DNA of 64,000 nucleotides from Candidatus Omnitrophota bacterium (GTDB lineage Bacteria > Hinthialibacterota > Hinthialibacteria > Hinthialibacterales > Hinthialibacteraceae), in assembly GCA_013177805.1 (NCBI GenBank), contig JABLXU010000012.1, forward strand, positions 38,230 through 102,229, read 5' to 3'. The stretch's first letter is position 1, and each line of letters opens with the position of its first letter. Position numbers and translations under genes: made by a program. The notes below the pieces were generated by a model. The model was not told the DNA's origin. It was given only the letters and a program-made list of their open reading frames with translations, and searched no databases. Below, one piece after another: positions 63,598 to 64,000 of the stretch.

Positions 63598-64000
63598 TCA
63601 CTCCCATTCATATCCGAGAATCAGGAGAAGATCCTCCATTTCCATGACTTTCTTCACTGGATCTTCGATTAGGTTCCCGCCGCCTGGACGTGTAACCTTG
63701 ATCCTCCAGGCAAGCGGGGGGGCATACGGCACGATTTCCAGATCCGCCGCGCCGACATTCTTCTGAGCGAAATGCAGGCCGCCGTACGTGTTGCTTTTGG
63801 CCAGCGTCATGGTGTTCGATCCCGCGGGGGGCGGCACGGGCAGGGGCGGTGTGAGGGTGACGCCATAGTTCCCGGCGTCCGTACAACGGGCCAACAAGAA
63901 TACCGTGTTGATTTTGAGCGTCTTGCCCGCGTCCCGTATGGGAAAACGGTCCAGCGGCAGGTCGAACTCCAACACATTGCCCTGGGCCGGATTCGTGGGA
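63598..64000 (-). CDS. C-terminal part of an exported or sugar-binding protein (start outside window)
   Basis: The frame is open to the end of the window; at least 133 residues. It includes NVLEFDLPLDRFPIRDAGKTLKINTVFLLARCTDAGNYGVTLTPPLPVPPPAGSNTMTLAKSNTYGG, a beta-rich, Pro/Asn/Thr-rich pattern like the end of a CBM9 or CBM6-type domain, then a hydrophobic C-terminus (KKVMEMEDLLLILGYEWE). Family not certain. It is convergent with the preceding CBM9-like gene. Confidence 0.6.
   Translation of the reverse strand, partial: PTNPAQGNVLEFDLPLDRFPIRDAGKTLKINTVFLLARCTDAGNYGVTLTPPLPVPPPAGSNTMTLAKSNTYGGLHFAQKNVGAADLEIVPYAPPLAWRIKVTRPGGGNLIEDPVKKVMEMEDLLLILGYEWE

Overview
The window looks like a piece of chromosome from an uncultivated, diderm (Gram-negative-type) bacterium. 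The envelope evidence is a TamA/TamB pair, apolipoprotein N-acyltransferase, several lipoprotein and Tat signals, and a PBP4-type peptidase. The pseudopilins (FTLIELLIVVAIIGILAAIAVPNFLNAQ start, 'LTTPV-YM-S-P-DPF' middle), Tat-exported sugar isomerases and CBM9-like secreted proteins resemble those of Sumerlaeota, Hydrogenedentota, Hinthialibacterota or Omnitrophota bins. That placement is inference from family flavour, not a phylogeny. Coding density is ordinary, genes lie on both strands in short operons, and no tRNA, rRNA, CRISPR array, prophage or full insertion sequence was seen.

Layout. 1-4.6 kb: end of a polytopic membrane protein, a small lipoprotein, an SdpI-like protein, then a translationally coupled AAA+ ATPase / DNA methyltransferase pair. 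4.6-10.3 kb: Tat-exported sugar isomerase, hemB, Tat-exported phosphoesterase, an exported FAH-family enzyme and a toroid-like protein. 10.6-16.5 kb: RsbW-like kinase, pseudopilin, a pseudopilin-like protein without the prepilin motif, LapA-like protein, STAS protein and an M14 peptidase. 16.7-24.8 kb: DUF423, rpmA, panE overlapping a branched-polyamine synthase, a large PilO-like/LamG protein with two Met-Gly tracts, and dacB. 24.9-31.1 kb: tamA-tamB. 31-36.3 kb: UPF0210 plus ACT-domain protein, PEBP protein, HELRH-motif protein, glutaminyl cyclase and a type II toxin-antitoxin pair. 36.7-42 kb: Gfo/Idh oxidoreductase, a truncated AbrB-like protein, FmdB, yacG and lnt. 42-47 kb: rpoD, then aroE-aroK-creatininase. 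47-50 kb: a possible structured RNA, a cNMP-binding protein, a second pseudopilin and an aquaporin remnant. 49.6-53.7 kb: a six-gene minus-strand stress/fluoride cassette. 53.7-57.8 kb: two small proteins, eno and a dynamin-like GTPase. 58-64 kb: a GT-C-like membrane protein, a large CBM9-like exported protein and the end of another gene.

The best non-gene discovery is a family of about 210-224 bp non-coding elements (three full copies and one fragment) with matching terminal inverted repeats and apparent 8-bp target duplications; one sits in the T-tract of the rpoD terminator. A second palindromic intergenic repeat family and four short exact tandem duplications show that the intergenic DNA is actively rearranged. 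The most unusual proteins are the PilO-like/LamG/Met-Gly protein, the ATPase-methyltransferase pair and the bacterial BpsA-like enzyme.
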